The notes under the pieces were generated by a model. It worked only from the letters and a program-made list of their open reading frames with translations. It made no database searches and was not told where the DNA came from. From Mugil cephalus (taxonomy: Eukaryota > Chordata > Actinopteri > Mugiliformes > Mugilidae), in the NCBI RefSeq assembly GCF_022458985.1, contig NC_061781.1:21866001-21930000 (forward strand): a stretch of DNA of 64,000 nt. The letters are read 5' to 3'. This document shows, piece after piece, positions 12,024 through 23,292 of the stretch (within the stretch, counting starts at the first letter, position 1; each line of letters starts with the position of its first letter). The position numbers and the translations under genes were made by a program.

Positions 12024-12510
12024 AAACCAGGGACCTTCAACGTTTTTCAGGCCAAGTTTTAACTTTAAATACAGCTAAATGTAATAGGAACATAGCCAGA
12101 TACTCCCAAATTAACGAGAAGCACACAACTCCTAACCACGAATGAACGGGCGTTAGCTTCTGTTAGCTTCCCTTCTGCTAAGTTTGCAGCGTGCGTCTGG
12201 GATTTCACCTGGGCACTGAACAGGCTCTCGGCCAATTTAATTGCGGCAAAACCGGACAGAGTCCGAGTGTAATATGCCGCTTCGTGATTGGCTCAGCAGC
12301 GATAGGGACGGGGCCTGCTGTGTACAGGAGGCTTAGATTGACAGGTCTCGGCTAGCGTGGCGCTCTGTTGATTGATTTACAACGTCTTCTGCTTCCATTT
12401 ATAAAAATATTGGATTCATGTTAATGTGCATTAAAGGAAAAGGGAAAACTGTGAGGGTAAATAACAAAGTATATATAAAAAATGTCTAATCAACCAAATT
12501 TTTGCAACCC
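12024..12510 (-). mobile_element. hAT-like non-autonomous element (CTTCAACAGGGGG family, copy 2)
   Basis: This runs from CCTTCAACGTTTTTCAGGCC to AATGTCTAATCAACCAAAT. It shares CTCTCGGCCAATTTAATTGC, a GTGATTGGCTCAGCAG block and ATATTGGATTCATGTTAAT with the inverted copy at 17700-18312. It has no open reading frame of note. Confidence 0.65.
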
Positions 12511-15308
12511 TCCAGCAGTACCCTCACGAACCGCACTCTCACTGTTGCAGACCTGATGATTCGCACCTAATATGTTTTTTTTCAATATTATTAACAACCT
12601 TCACAGCACGTTTCTTCACTAGATTACAAGGTGCTACACAGGCAAAATCAATATTAACATCTGTCAGAGTCTCACGCTGAATTTGATATTAAGTTGCATT
12701 GCACACTTCTCTAATTCTCCGATCTAAACATGGACACAGATTAAAGTTTAAAAACCTAACAGCATGACCATCATCGCGTCAGATCAGGGAGCATTAAATG
12801 CATCACCACGCATCATCTCACGGGGGGGGAGTGGATGAAAAGAAAACAGGAATCTGCAGGGTAATTTCCTAATGCTTCGCTGTGAGTAAATAACAAAAGC
12901 AGAAGGCTGAATGGGTTGAAGATGAGAAAACGGTTGGACAGTTATTCTTGAGTGAGAGAAGGGCCAGGAAGAGAGCAGCAGAAATCTGACAAAAAGATCT
13001 GTGAATGTTGGGCTGGGCCGGTTCATATCGGTATTTCTTTTTAATATACCGACATACCGGTGCATTTGATTACACAGCGTGGTTGACAATATTTTCTTCC
13101 CAAATAAAGATCGGGGACAAGGAGAGCTGGCGATTGATAATGTCACTTTATGTTCATTTAGAGACATTTAGAGCAAATACACAAGAGACTGTTGTGGCAA
13201 CAGTAGTAAAACTAAGATGTTTGCTGTTGCGTGACAACCTCATTAGCAGCTCCGTGTCCTCGAAGGCACGTCCTTCTCACCCAGATTTTAAATCCTAAAC
13301 TTCACATTTCACATCCTGCAGACGTGTCACGCTACCACATAATCTTGGTCGCACTTCTGCACCGAGAAAAGTCGAGACGTAATTTCTCTTCGTTGTCCAA
13401 AAAAGGGGTGAATTAAGGGATATTTTGGCAGACCCCTGCAGCCTGAGCCCAGCGTGTCAGGCTGAATTTAACAGCCTGTAGGTTAAAAAAGAAGAGGTTC
13501 ATTCCAGTCAAGTGCATATTTTACAGCCTCCAATATACTTCCTTTTTTGCACATCTTTAGACCTTTTGTGTCCAGGAGCATTTAGCAAGAAAATAACCTG
13601 AAAGAAGAGAAACAAAGAGGAAGGAGGCTGTTGTTTTAATCCATATTTTACCAATCAAACACTCTGAGGGTCTTCTTGAACCAGACAGCTTCCTCTGAGA
13701 CCACAAGCCAACCAACCTCTCAGCTGAACGCGGGCATGCCGATTCAGCTGCTTTCAAGATAATCCTTCCTACTGGTAAAAGCGTGCTCTCTCTCTCTCTC
13801 TAGCCCGAATGCTAACAGTCCAGCCAGCGGGCCGGCTGCAGACGCAAACGTGTGCATCATACTCGCTCACACACGAAAAACACCAAAGCAGAAGCGGTCT
13901 TCATGCTGTCAGGTAGCACACAGGAAGCACAGGCTTCCAGTCTCATTAACATTCTGCATCTGGCTTCACATCACACAAACACACAAACACACACACACAG
14001 GGAGCAATTTCCTACGGGAGAAATTTATTTTGCCCGTGAAATGCCACTGCCTTCTTTCTACGGGGCTAAATGTCTCAGAGCACAGTGAGAAAAATGGGCA
14101 AAAATTCACCCCGGCGTGCTATTTTTGTCTTTTCATTTTGTGGAATAGTTAATTACTGCACCGGATGCCATTTAGGATTTATTTTCTGAATGGTTTCTTG
14201 TTGACGGAAGAAAATCTGAAAAACAAAAAAATATGAGAAAGCTGAGCTCAGACCAGGTGAGAACACAACCAAAGCTGTAGAACGTATGGTATTTATATAG
14301 TTAAGTAATGGTGTTACGCTAGCTTGCAGACGTAACTCATCCTCTCCAGATTGGGACACAAAAGGATGGAATAATGCAAAGAGGAGAGGTTTTTTGGACA
14401 GACATGGTACTGAACAGTGAGGAGAAGTGAGATGGGCGGAGAAGGTGAGAGCAGGATTTTAAATGGTAGTTGGATGTGGACGGAGAGCGAGCACAGCTGG
14501 AGTCCTGCCTGGAGCCGTAGCTCGGCGGTTTCACCAGATGATGGAGGTGGTGCAGAGAGGGCATGCAGCGAAGGAGCTTTCACGCTGCCACGGGCTTGTC
14601 AGCGAGGTTACACTTTAAAAAAAGGAAAAAAAAATGACTGCACTAACAGGAATCTGCTGCTGCTGCTGCCTGCTGAGGTAAGTTCAAAGTAACCACGCAG
14701 AAACCTGCCCGATAGTCAGTTTTTTTACACAGAACTGCAAAGACCTGGAAGTGGCACTGGAGAAGTAAAGGATGTTGGAAGCGGAGACGACATCAAGGTT
14801 AAATTAGAAAAATCAGAAGTAATATGAAACGCTAAAAGCCTTAATTTAGTTTTTCTTGTTTGCTAAAATGATGAAACACAGGAGGTTGCGCTGAACCTTG
14901 AGCCGGCGCGTCACTTATTGTGAATCACATCTGCAGGTTTTTGTGCTACTGAATGTTAATACTTTCACACTGATAAACCTGAATGGATTATGTCGACTAA
15001 TCCAGATAATAACATTATGGTATGAAGGCCAAATTAGAGGGGCTTACACCTTCGGGGAGCACACAGATGTTTGAGGCTAGTGTCTCTTGTGATTTTTTAG
15101 GGAAACGTCGTAAACGGAGAAGTTTCATGCTTTTTCGTTACCAAAAACTATTTATACAGAGACGGCTGAACCGTCCATGACGTCACCCTGAAGAGAGATT
15201 TTGAAGGTTTTTGATAACACCAAGTATACAAAACTCACACTTGGAAGTTCAAACTTGACAAATTCAACAAAAATACGGTTATTCTGTGACTAAAACAGTA
15301 GCGTAACA

Positions 15309-15790
15309 CACAGATCAGCCACAACATTAAAACCACTGACAGGAGAAGTGAATGACATTTAAATCATCTTGTGACAATACAATGTTCTGCCGGCAAACTT
15401 TTGGACCTGACATTCATTCATGTGGTTACTTAGACATTAGCACCCACCTAGACCTCACATATTTTGTATGATTGTGTCTCTGTTTGGTTTTTCTGTTGTA
15501 TTAACTCGGCTACGTAGTAAATCAGGCTGCTACCTCAATAGTTTAAAATAAATAAATAAATTACTCCGATGTCTTGTATTCTTTATGAGGCTATGATTTA
15601 AATACATTATTTTTTTTTTTAAGGTTTACCAGACACATTAGTGTGTATTTACACAAAGTATCGGTATCGGTATCGCCGATACCGATACTTTGTGCAAATA
15701 CACCCTAATTTTACTCAGTATCGGATTGGAAAGGAAAACTGTGGTAACGAACATCACTGTTCACTAGATCCCAAACTGATCAAGGCACCT
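15309..15790 (+). mobile_element. ACACCGATCAG-family repeat, copy 2, interrupted
   Basis: The left end ACACAGATCAGCCACAACAT with AAACCACTGACAGGAGAAG is clear, and family sequence continues to about 15455. A second family block, TTCACTAGATCCCAAACTGA, lies near 15757-15785. Unrelated sequence between them, including the palindrome at 15643-15703, looks like a later insertion. Confidence 0.6.
15643..15703. repeat. long near-perfect palindrome (27-bp arms)
   Basis: The arms at 15643-15669 and 15677-15703 are reverse complements with one mismatch, separated by a 7-base loop. The core reads AAGTATCGGTATCG and CGATACCGATACTT. TATCGG-rich palindromes are typical of teleost MITE remnants, and this one sits inside a split older repeat. 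Confidence 0.85.
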
Positions 15791-17317
15791 ACCTACCTAG
15801 GAGAAAACATCTGGGCACGTACTTGTTTTGTTGTGTACTTTGAAATGGAAATTGCAGCGAGAGATGATGATTTAGAAACCCCAAGAACACATACTGGGAA
15901 ACACCCTCAGTGTCTTCAGCCATCACCACGTGGGAAAGATATGGTGATAATAAAAGTTCATTTACAGCTTAAATATATAACTACAAAAGATTAGGCTTGG
16001 CTAATACTAATAAAAATGCCTGGGTGTGTCGGTCTCCCTAGTCAGAATGTTAATACTATTTATCCTGTATCTAAACAGAATAATCAGGTGTTGGTTATAA
16101 AAGTACAATATTTGCCTCTGAAATACAGCTGAGTGGAGGTCAAATAAATACCATTTCACTATCACACTTGAGTAAACGTACCCAACGATGCACATCAGCG
16201 TCAAGGTTGAGAATCTCATGGTTGGACTGATAAAACATCCATGTCCTTCACGCCGCTAGTTGGTTTGTTTTTTTGTTTTTTTTCTCTGCGTGTGCGTCCA
16301 AAGATATTATGTTCTGTTTTTTAAAGAGATCTCTCTGACAGCGCACGGAAGCCGAGCGCGTTTATTAGCATTTTATCAAGTGACCTCCCTCCCCTCGCGC
16401 CTATATTTTCTGCTTCTCTCCAGCATTCCTTCTCCCTGGGTGGAGACACAATAAATAGCTCTGTGTGACCCGGCGTCGCTCAAACCTCTGAACGGCGAAA
16501 CGTTGACGTTTTTTTTTTTTAAGAGGTGTGCATCGAGAGTAAAAAGCCGTAATTAACAGTTTCACCTCCAGCAGCACCATCTCTCGACGGGCTCCCACGA
16601 GCGGCTCATTGTTGCCACAGCTGCCTGATTCTTAATTATTCCTCCAGTAATTAGTGGTTGTCCACAATCAGGATAGGGACTCCAGACTGTACACCACCCA
16701 CAACGCTCCTTGTTGATTGTCTTCCCTGGTAAAAAAGAAAGGAAGGGAGGATGGGTGACAGGCGAACGCTCGCACACAAACAGTGTCAGTCGTGCTGCCT
16801 TCATGTGGCCATGCATGCAGCTGTGACTGATGTTCTAACAGGGCACAGGGGGACGCGTTTATCCTGCGGGCAGGACGCGAGAACAAAGGAAGGTCCTCGG
16901 GGGACGGCGGAGTTCAGCGCACAAGGTTCGTCGATGCTTGGCCGGCCTCCGACGCACTCATCGACGTCTTCGCCTGAGCCTCCATCAGCCTTGATGAGGA
17001 AAAGGCCTTGTGAGGGGTATCATTTGGGATTTTTTAAATTTCACACGGCATTTTGTTCAAGTGCAATCAGCGCGCTCTTGATTGAAGAGCATTTCTGCGG
17101 CTGCAGCTCAGTGGCTGCGAACGACGTCGAGGTTTTTAGGCTTTTCACCTGCACTGTTTTCTCTCCGTCTTCAGTGTGCATCTCAAGATAAAAGAAATGT
17201 CTAAGATGTCTGAAGTAAAGTGACTGAAGCTAAACTGAGCTTTGAACCCTTTGAAAAAAAAAATAAAAGTCAATAAAAACGTCTGGAACTGGCTGTACAG
17301 TACATAACACGGCTGAA

Positions 17318-17510
17318 ATCATCCATCCATTACTCGCGTATCCCCCCGTGGAAGGTCATGGTGGCTGGAGCCCGTCCCACCTTCCATTGGGTTGGACGCG
17401 AGTGTGCAATACCCCGGACGAATGGCCCGTCTGTCAAAGGACTGACGCAGAAAACCATTCACACTCTGACTCACTCCTGGGCTTTGACATAGATCCACTG
17501 CCACTGCCAA
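17318..17510 (+). mobile_element. dispersed teleost repeat fragment (CATCCATCCATTACTCGCGT)
   Basis: It begins ATCATCCATCCATTACTCGC, continues GGTGGCTGGAGCCCGTCCCA and ends with AACCATTCACACTCTGACTC. This is a diverged piece of the abundant fish repeat also seen at 10130-10320. No coding signal is present. Confidence 0.55.
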
Positions 17511-17699
17511 ACATTGGAATCAATAATCAAATTCATGAGCTTGAACTAAAAAGTCTACTAAGGGTTTTTTTTCCCCCCCACAAGTTTAAGGCGCTTCCAG
17601 CAGCAGAAACTAATCGACATTAATAAACCACAAAATGGCAAATATATGCAAACTTACATGTCAAATAATCAAATTGACGTCTACTACAATGGTCTATGC

Positions 17700-18312
17700 C
17701 ACAGGTCTTCAACAGGGGGTGGGGTCACAAAATCTTTGGTTGATTTTCCCCCACAAATTTAAATTTCTTTAAATACCCATTAACATGAATCCAACATATT
17801 TTAGTAAAGGGATAAATGGATGCAGGAGACGTTGTCTTTCAGTCAGCCCTGTCAATTAAAGCTTCTTGTGCACCGTAGGCCCCGCCCCCATCACTGCTGA
17901 GCCAATCACGAGGCCGCATATTACACTACCGACTCTGTATGGTTCCCGGCAATTGGCCGAGAGCCTGTTCGGTCCCCAGGTGAAATCAGGACACACGCGA
18001 CAATATTAGCACAGGAGAAGCTAACAGTGCAGTTAGCTCCCATCAGCCTCAATGACTGAGGCCAAAATTAATCGCTTTGTTTCATTTTCTTTACCTATTA
18101 ATGTCGTATATACTGTAACATGTATGTTTGTGTTTACGGCAGTTGCACGGCCACCCTACTGTTGCACATTTGAAATAAATAAATGAACATTTGAACCTGT
18201 GTATTTTGTGAATAGCTTAACATTGAATGCAAAATGAAGATATAATGTAATAGGTAGGGGGTCCCTACTTAATTTTTCATCCGTTTGGGAGTTAAAAACA
18301 CTGAAGACCTCT
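17700..18312 (+). mobile_element. hAT-like non-autonomous element (CTTCAACAGGGGG family, copy 3, longest)
   Basis: The left end is ACAGGTCTTCAACAGGGGGT and the right end is AAAAACACTGAAGACCTC, so the termini form an imperfect inverted repeat. Internally it has AGGCCCCGCCCCCATCACTG, CGGCAGTTGCACGGCCACC and TAGGGGGTCCCTACTTAAT, which recur in the copy at 62245-62567. The CAGG-type end is typical of hAT elements. No transposase frame is seen. Confidence 0.7.
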
Positions 18313-19904
18313 TATCTACACCCTTCATTTTACTCAAAGAAACACATTAAATAGTAATCAAAACAGAAAACCAAAAGAAATGGTGTCACTTACAAGTCAT
18401 TTCTATTCTGCATTAAAATCCACCTCATAACACAGAACCTAAATCCTTTAATAGACCTCTGCAAATGAACATTTAATAGGATCAGAGTAATTGGAAGTCA
18501 CTGGACTGATCTCAGACAATACATTAATGGAAGGTAATTATACTCCGTCCAGTCGAGCTGCTCTTACTCCAAAAACACAAACAGTGCGTTACAATAGCTG
18601 TCACAAGCGCGCACATTAGCATCCGCCAGCCCCGGGGCCCTTAGCAAAGCCACCACGTGTTTCTGCTGGCTTAGCCTGATAGACAGACCTGTCTCATTAA
18701 AGCTTTGTAATTGACTCCTGTTTAGCTGTGTGTGCGTTAGTGTGTGTGTGTGTGTGTAGCTTGCAGGAAGCTGTGAGAGTCTGCAGGTCCACTGTTTGGC
18801 CTTTTATCACATCACCGCACTGAATGAGTCCATGCAGAGATCAGACAGGGAGCAACAAAGCAACACTCACTGGAGGAAAATCTATGAGTCTCTACAGGCC
18901 CACGTCTCTCGCTGAGAAGAGAAGACATTTTTACACATTTTTTTCCTTCAGCTGCTGTATTAGATTTCCCCCGTTATCATTATTACACCTGCAAGAATTT
19001 GATTCATCTTAAAAAAAAAAAAACACAAGGCGCAGTAATTCGCATCATGCTGGGAACTCTTTTCACGGGATAATTCAGATGGTCTTCCAGTCATGTGACG
19101 CTCATCTCGGAAAAAAAAAAAGGGGCCGTTCCCATCAAATATTTATGCACAGCGAGCTTTAGTTTCCATTATACAGGATTTTCCATTCCTGCGAAAACAA
19201 AGAAACTGCTGCTACAGTGCAAATAACACAATTTTACCGTATTCATTAACATTATCTGATTGCAGCCTGGAAGTCGGCCAGAGTTCCCATCAGCCCTAGA
19301 GGCTTTTCCAGTCATGGCTTGGATGCACCTGCCTGCCTGCTGCAGTCATCCTGAAAAATGGTGCGCTAAAGGAGTCCCATGAGCAACCGATGAACCTCCA
19401 AGGACCCCTAAAGGGAAATAAGGAATCTACGCACAGCCGCCCTAGTTTATTTAGTAAATGGCATCACACGAGAACAAAAGCAGTAGTTGTTGCTGCATGG
19501 TTTCACCCTCGGATAATCTCAACGGGCTTTGCCGTTGAGATCTGCAGGTAGAGTCCACCACGTGAGGAGGCTGCAGGACTGTTTGAGTCTGAGGACAATG
19601 GACGGGCTGTCAAGACAATTCCCAGAAGCGAGGGGAGTTCCACCTGGCAGCTGCTTCTCTCCTCTGATAACGTAATGACGTTAACTTATTATTTAGCGCC
19701 TGAGTCAGCCCGTCTTTTGTGTTGCAGCGTGAAACCAAACAATGACGTCTTCTGAGACTCCGGAGTGTAGCATTAGTCCCTTATTTGATCAGTGAAAGGG
19801 CGATTTGTAGAACGGAACCAGCTTTTCTTATGACTGCAACCTCAATATAGGCAGAATGTGGACAACTAAGTTCTTTTAACAGCTGTTAGTTTAAATTAAC
19901 AAGA

Positions 19905-20375
19905 TACACCAATCAAGCATAACATTATGACCACCTTTCTAATAGTGTGTAGGTCTCCATTGTGGCTCCAAAACAGTTGTGGACATGGACCTTCTGGGGG
20001 AGGGTGTCCTGTGGTGTCTGGAAACTGGATGTTGTTAGTGGGGGGGCCTTTGGGTCTTATGGGTTGAAGAGAGGGGCCTCTGTGGATCATCCCACAGATA
20101 CTTGATCAGTTTGGGATCTAGTGGATTTGGAGGCCAGGTCAACATGTTGTGATGGGCTTGTCTGTGTCAGGCTGCATCCAGCTGCGGATGAACTACTCCC
20201 ATCATGTAGTGTCATCACTATGGGGGTGGGGGGTGGAGGGGGTCTGGTCCGGTCTAGGTGGGAGCTACATGTCTAAGTAACATCCACACAAATGCCAGGT
20301 CGAAAATTTTTCCCAGCTCAAAGCTGAATTGTCATAAGACTGCCAATGGTCATAATGTTGTGGCTGTTCGGTGTA
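19905..20375 (-). mobile_element. ACACCGATCAG-family repeat, copy 3
   Basis: It starts ACACCAATCAAGCATAACAT with ATGACCACCTTTCTAATAG and ends CATAATGTTGTGGCTGTTCGG then GTGTA. Both termini are preserved as inverted repeats of about 25 bp. Internal GGTGTCCTGTGGTGTCTGG and TTTGGAGGCCAGGTCAACA motifs match the other copies. Confidence 0.75.
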
Positions 20376-20776
20376 TCTGATGCATAAATGTACAAATTGC
20401 AAATGTTTGCATTTTTATCTGCACTTTTTTGTCCAAACATTGAACCTGAAACGTCACCATTGAGATTAAGAAGACTGGCTGAAAATACATAACAGCAGGA
20501 TCAATAATAATAAAGTATGAGTTGATGTTTTATTGATATTTTATCTTCTGACTAATATTGGAATATTTTTGAAGTTACTGCAGATGCCATTTTGGGATCC
20601 ATCGACTTGTGATGAGCACATTTGCTTCTAGTATAATAATGAATAAAACAGTCACATTTACATCCAATAAAGACCAGAAAAAAATAACATAAATTGAAAG
20701 TAGGCCACGTTTAGATGTGATCAAATGTAAATATATGTGTGAGAGGTGGTCACAGAGTTGCCTTTAATGAGACTGA

Positions 20777-20802
20777 TGTGTGTGTGTGTGTGTGTGTGTG
20801 TG
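20777..20802 (+). repeat. (TG)13 microsatellite
   Basis: An uninterrupted TG run is followed directly by CACACAC, so the tract can pair with itself. Confidence 0.95.
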
Positions 20803-23233
20803 CACACACTCCTCCAGTAATTGAGGGTGATTATGTTGGTGTAAATAACAGCTGATGACCACAAACACGCCCAAATCCCCACAGGGATGCTTCAGGTGAA
20901 TTGCAACATCAACTCTTGACGTGCCGGTTTACTTTCAGACACAGTCACTGTTACGTGTCTTTTATGATTTCATCCTGATGACAAAACGCAATTTGAATCA
21001 TTTTATTCTTGCACTTACTCAGAGTTACTTCCAGGGCGCGTTTCCCTCCATCACATCACGGAGAAAAGGGTCCCGCTTCTGTCCGTCTGGCTTCAGACTC
21101 AGAGAGCAGGTTGAATCCTTGCAGCTCCTCACAATTTACCGGAGAATCAGCTGCGGACCGGCGCTCCGGTGCGGGCTGCACGGAAACGACACTCACATCA
21201 ACCCGCCACCACTACACACTCATTCATTCATTCCCCGTCCGCCCCTCGTGCTATTTTTAAGGGATTTTACCGGAGGATCCCGGCTGCTACACGACCTCTT
21301 TCCTTTGCGGGTTTCTCCTTGGGAACTGTGTTGCTTTCAGGTGCAGCTCGTAAAACTAATAACCTCAGATCTAAGCGTGAGATACGCTGAATATGACTTC
21401 TTCTTTTCCGCTCGTAGGCAGTTGATAACATCTAGTGGTGATATTTTAATAATACAAATTCATAAGATGTCAGATTCTGCGTTTATTGGTCTACTTTTTG
21501 GCAAATCAATCTACCCCAAGAAAGAAAAATAGCTCTTAAAATAAAAAACTTATCTTATAGTGACTGTTTTATTTTCAAAACCAAATTGTCCCAAGTCACG
21601 TTATGTCTCCCCTGTAGCTAAAGGCAAGTATTTACCTGGTTTATGTTATGAATGCACAAATATTCAAATAAGATTAGATTTTTATATATATGTATGTAAA
21701 ATGCAACAAAAAAACACACAATTTGAACCAAAAAATGCATCTATGCAAAAATGACAAATGTTTAAGAAATTTTTGCAGCTCGTCCAGGATTACGGGTAAT
21801 TTTATCCCACATATACGTACCTTGTCACAGTAGCGCATAATAAGGTACGAAAATATATAAAAGCAACAATAAAAGACAGTATCACATTTGAAAGAATGTA
21901 CAAAATATACAAGAATATACGGCACTTCCACAGTCAGTATATACGGTGTGGGCAGGAAATTCAAAAAATGCTAAAAATAAATAAATAAAATAAATAAATG
22001 GAATACAATATAAATTGCTAGGATCAGTGAACGTGGACACTGAGGTAATTAGTGCAAGATAGTCTGTAAAAAAAAAAAGGCAAATCAGGTCACAAAGAGA
22101 GTTGGAAGTTATTGTTAACTCAGGCTGGTGTTTTGCAGCCTGGTGGTAACTGGGATGAAAGACCTGTGGTACTGTTCTTTTTGGCAGCTGCTTACCTCCC
22201 CTACAAAAGCATTTTTAATATAATTCAATCACCAGTGTTGCGTAGTTCACATTGCTACAGTATTGTACTGAGAGTTGAGGTCGGGTAGGTGGTGATTGGT
22301 AGGAAACCGTTTGTGTGTGGCTTTACTTATGGGACTCTCTCTGTCTCTGACATTTACTACTGCACGCGAAGGTAGCACTATCCACAGGACAAACGCTCTC
22401 ACTCTGCTCCTGATTGGCCCAGATGGGGGAAGAAAAGCACTTGAGCCATATGTCCCCCTCCTCGGTCCCGTCACGACTCCAAAGACAGAGAGGCCACGAC
22501 CGTGGAGTCTGAGCCTGAAGTGACTCCTTTTCTTCCTGAACCAAATGACCAAAAGCTGACAACAAAAATATTATAAACAGTGGAGCAAATAATAAAATGT
22601 CTTGTGTGTGCTGTTCCCTCTCCTGTGCCTTCCTGTAAAACCAGTCTGTAGCAGGTGAACGAGCTCACCTGTCCCCACTCGGTTATCAGGAGATTCAAAT
22701 GCTGCTGGAAAGCGTCTGCAGAGCGGCTCGTTTGGCAGCGACAATGCTTTGTGTTAAATTATTTATTATTGCTTCCCCTGGTCTCCTGGATTAACTCAGG
22801 GAATGTGACGTTTGACGTGGTCTTGATACTTAAATCCCTCGACTTGCAACCCGGCAGCATTAACACCGAATCACAGAACGATAAGATACGAATGGGAAAA
22901 GGCGATTTTTCTGTCATCTTTCTGCAAACTGACCAAGTACTGATTGACGTGTTTTATGTAGATTTGTAACATGTCCTGCAGGATTTTCCGACTTGGCGCT
23001 GAATGAGACAGCTCTGGCTGTGGGATTATTGTATTACACTGCATTATATTACATGTGTCTTTGCATAAAATTACTTCTCCTAATACTTAATTTCCAGGCA
23101 TGAAAAGGCAGAATATCTTTATTTGACTTTGATCATTCAAGCAAATGGAAGTCTAACAGAGATTAAAGTTACATTAAGATAAATGTGACCAAGGAATAGG
23201 AACAACAGAAGAAAATTGTTAAGAAAACTGCCA

Positions 23234-23292
23234 ACATATTGTATTGTCTTGTACATTTGTAGAGTACAAATGTACAAGACAATACAATATGT
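23234..23292. repeat. perfect 28-bp inverted repeat with 3-base loop
   Basis: ACATATTGTATTGTCTTGTA and the next 8 bases (23234-23261) are exactly reverse-complementary to 23265-23292 across a GAG loop. There are no mismatches. No flanking TIR or open frame explains it. As RNA it would be a fully paired stem, unlike animal pre-miRNAs, which normally carry bulges. Confidence 0.95.

Larger units (their letters stand above)
10321..17317. other. intergenic region
   Basis: No gene is supported. It contains a hAT-like element (12024-12510), an ACACCGATCAG-family copy with a nested palindrome (15309-15790), a short TATCGG/ACCGGT-type MITE remnant near 13015-13070 and simple A/T tracts. Two non-repetitive stretches, about 11540-12000 and 16560-17150, are candidates for conserved non-coding sequence. 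Open frames such as those near 12784-13300 and 14314-14690 look random. Confidence 0.5.
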
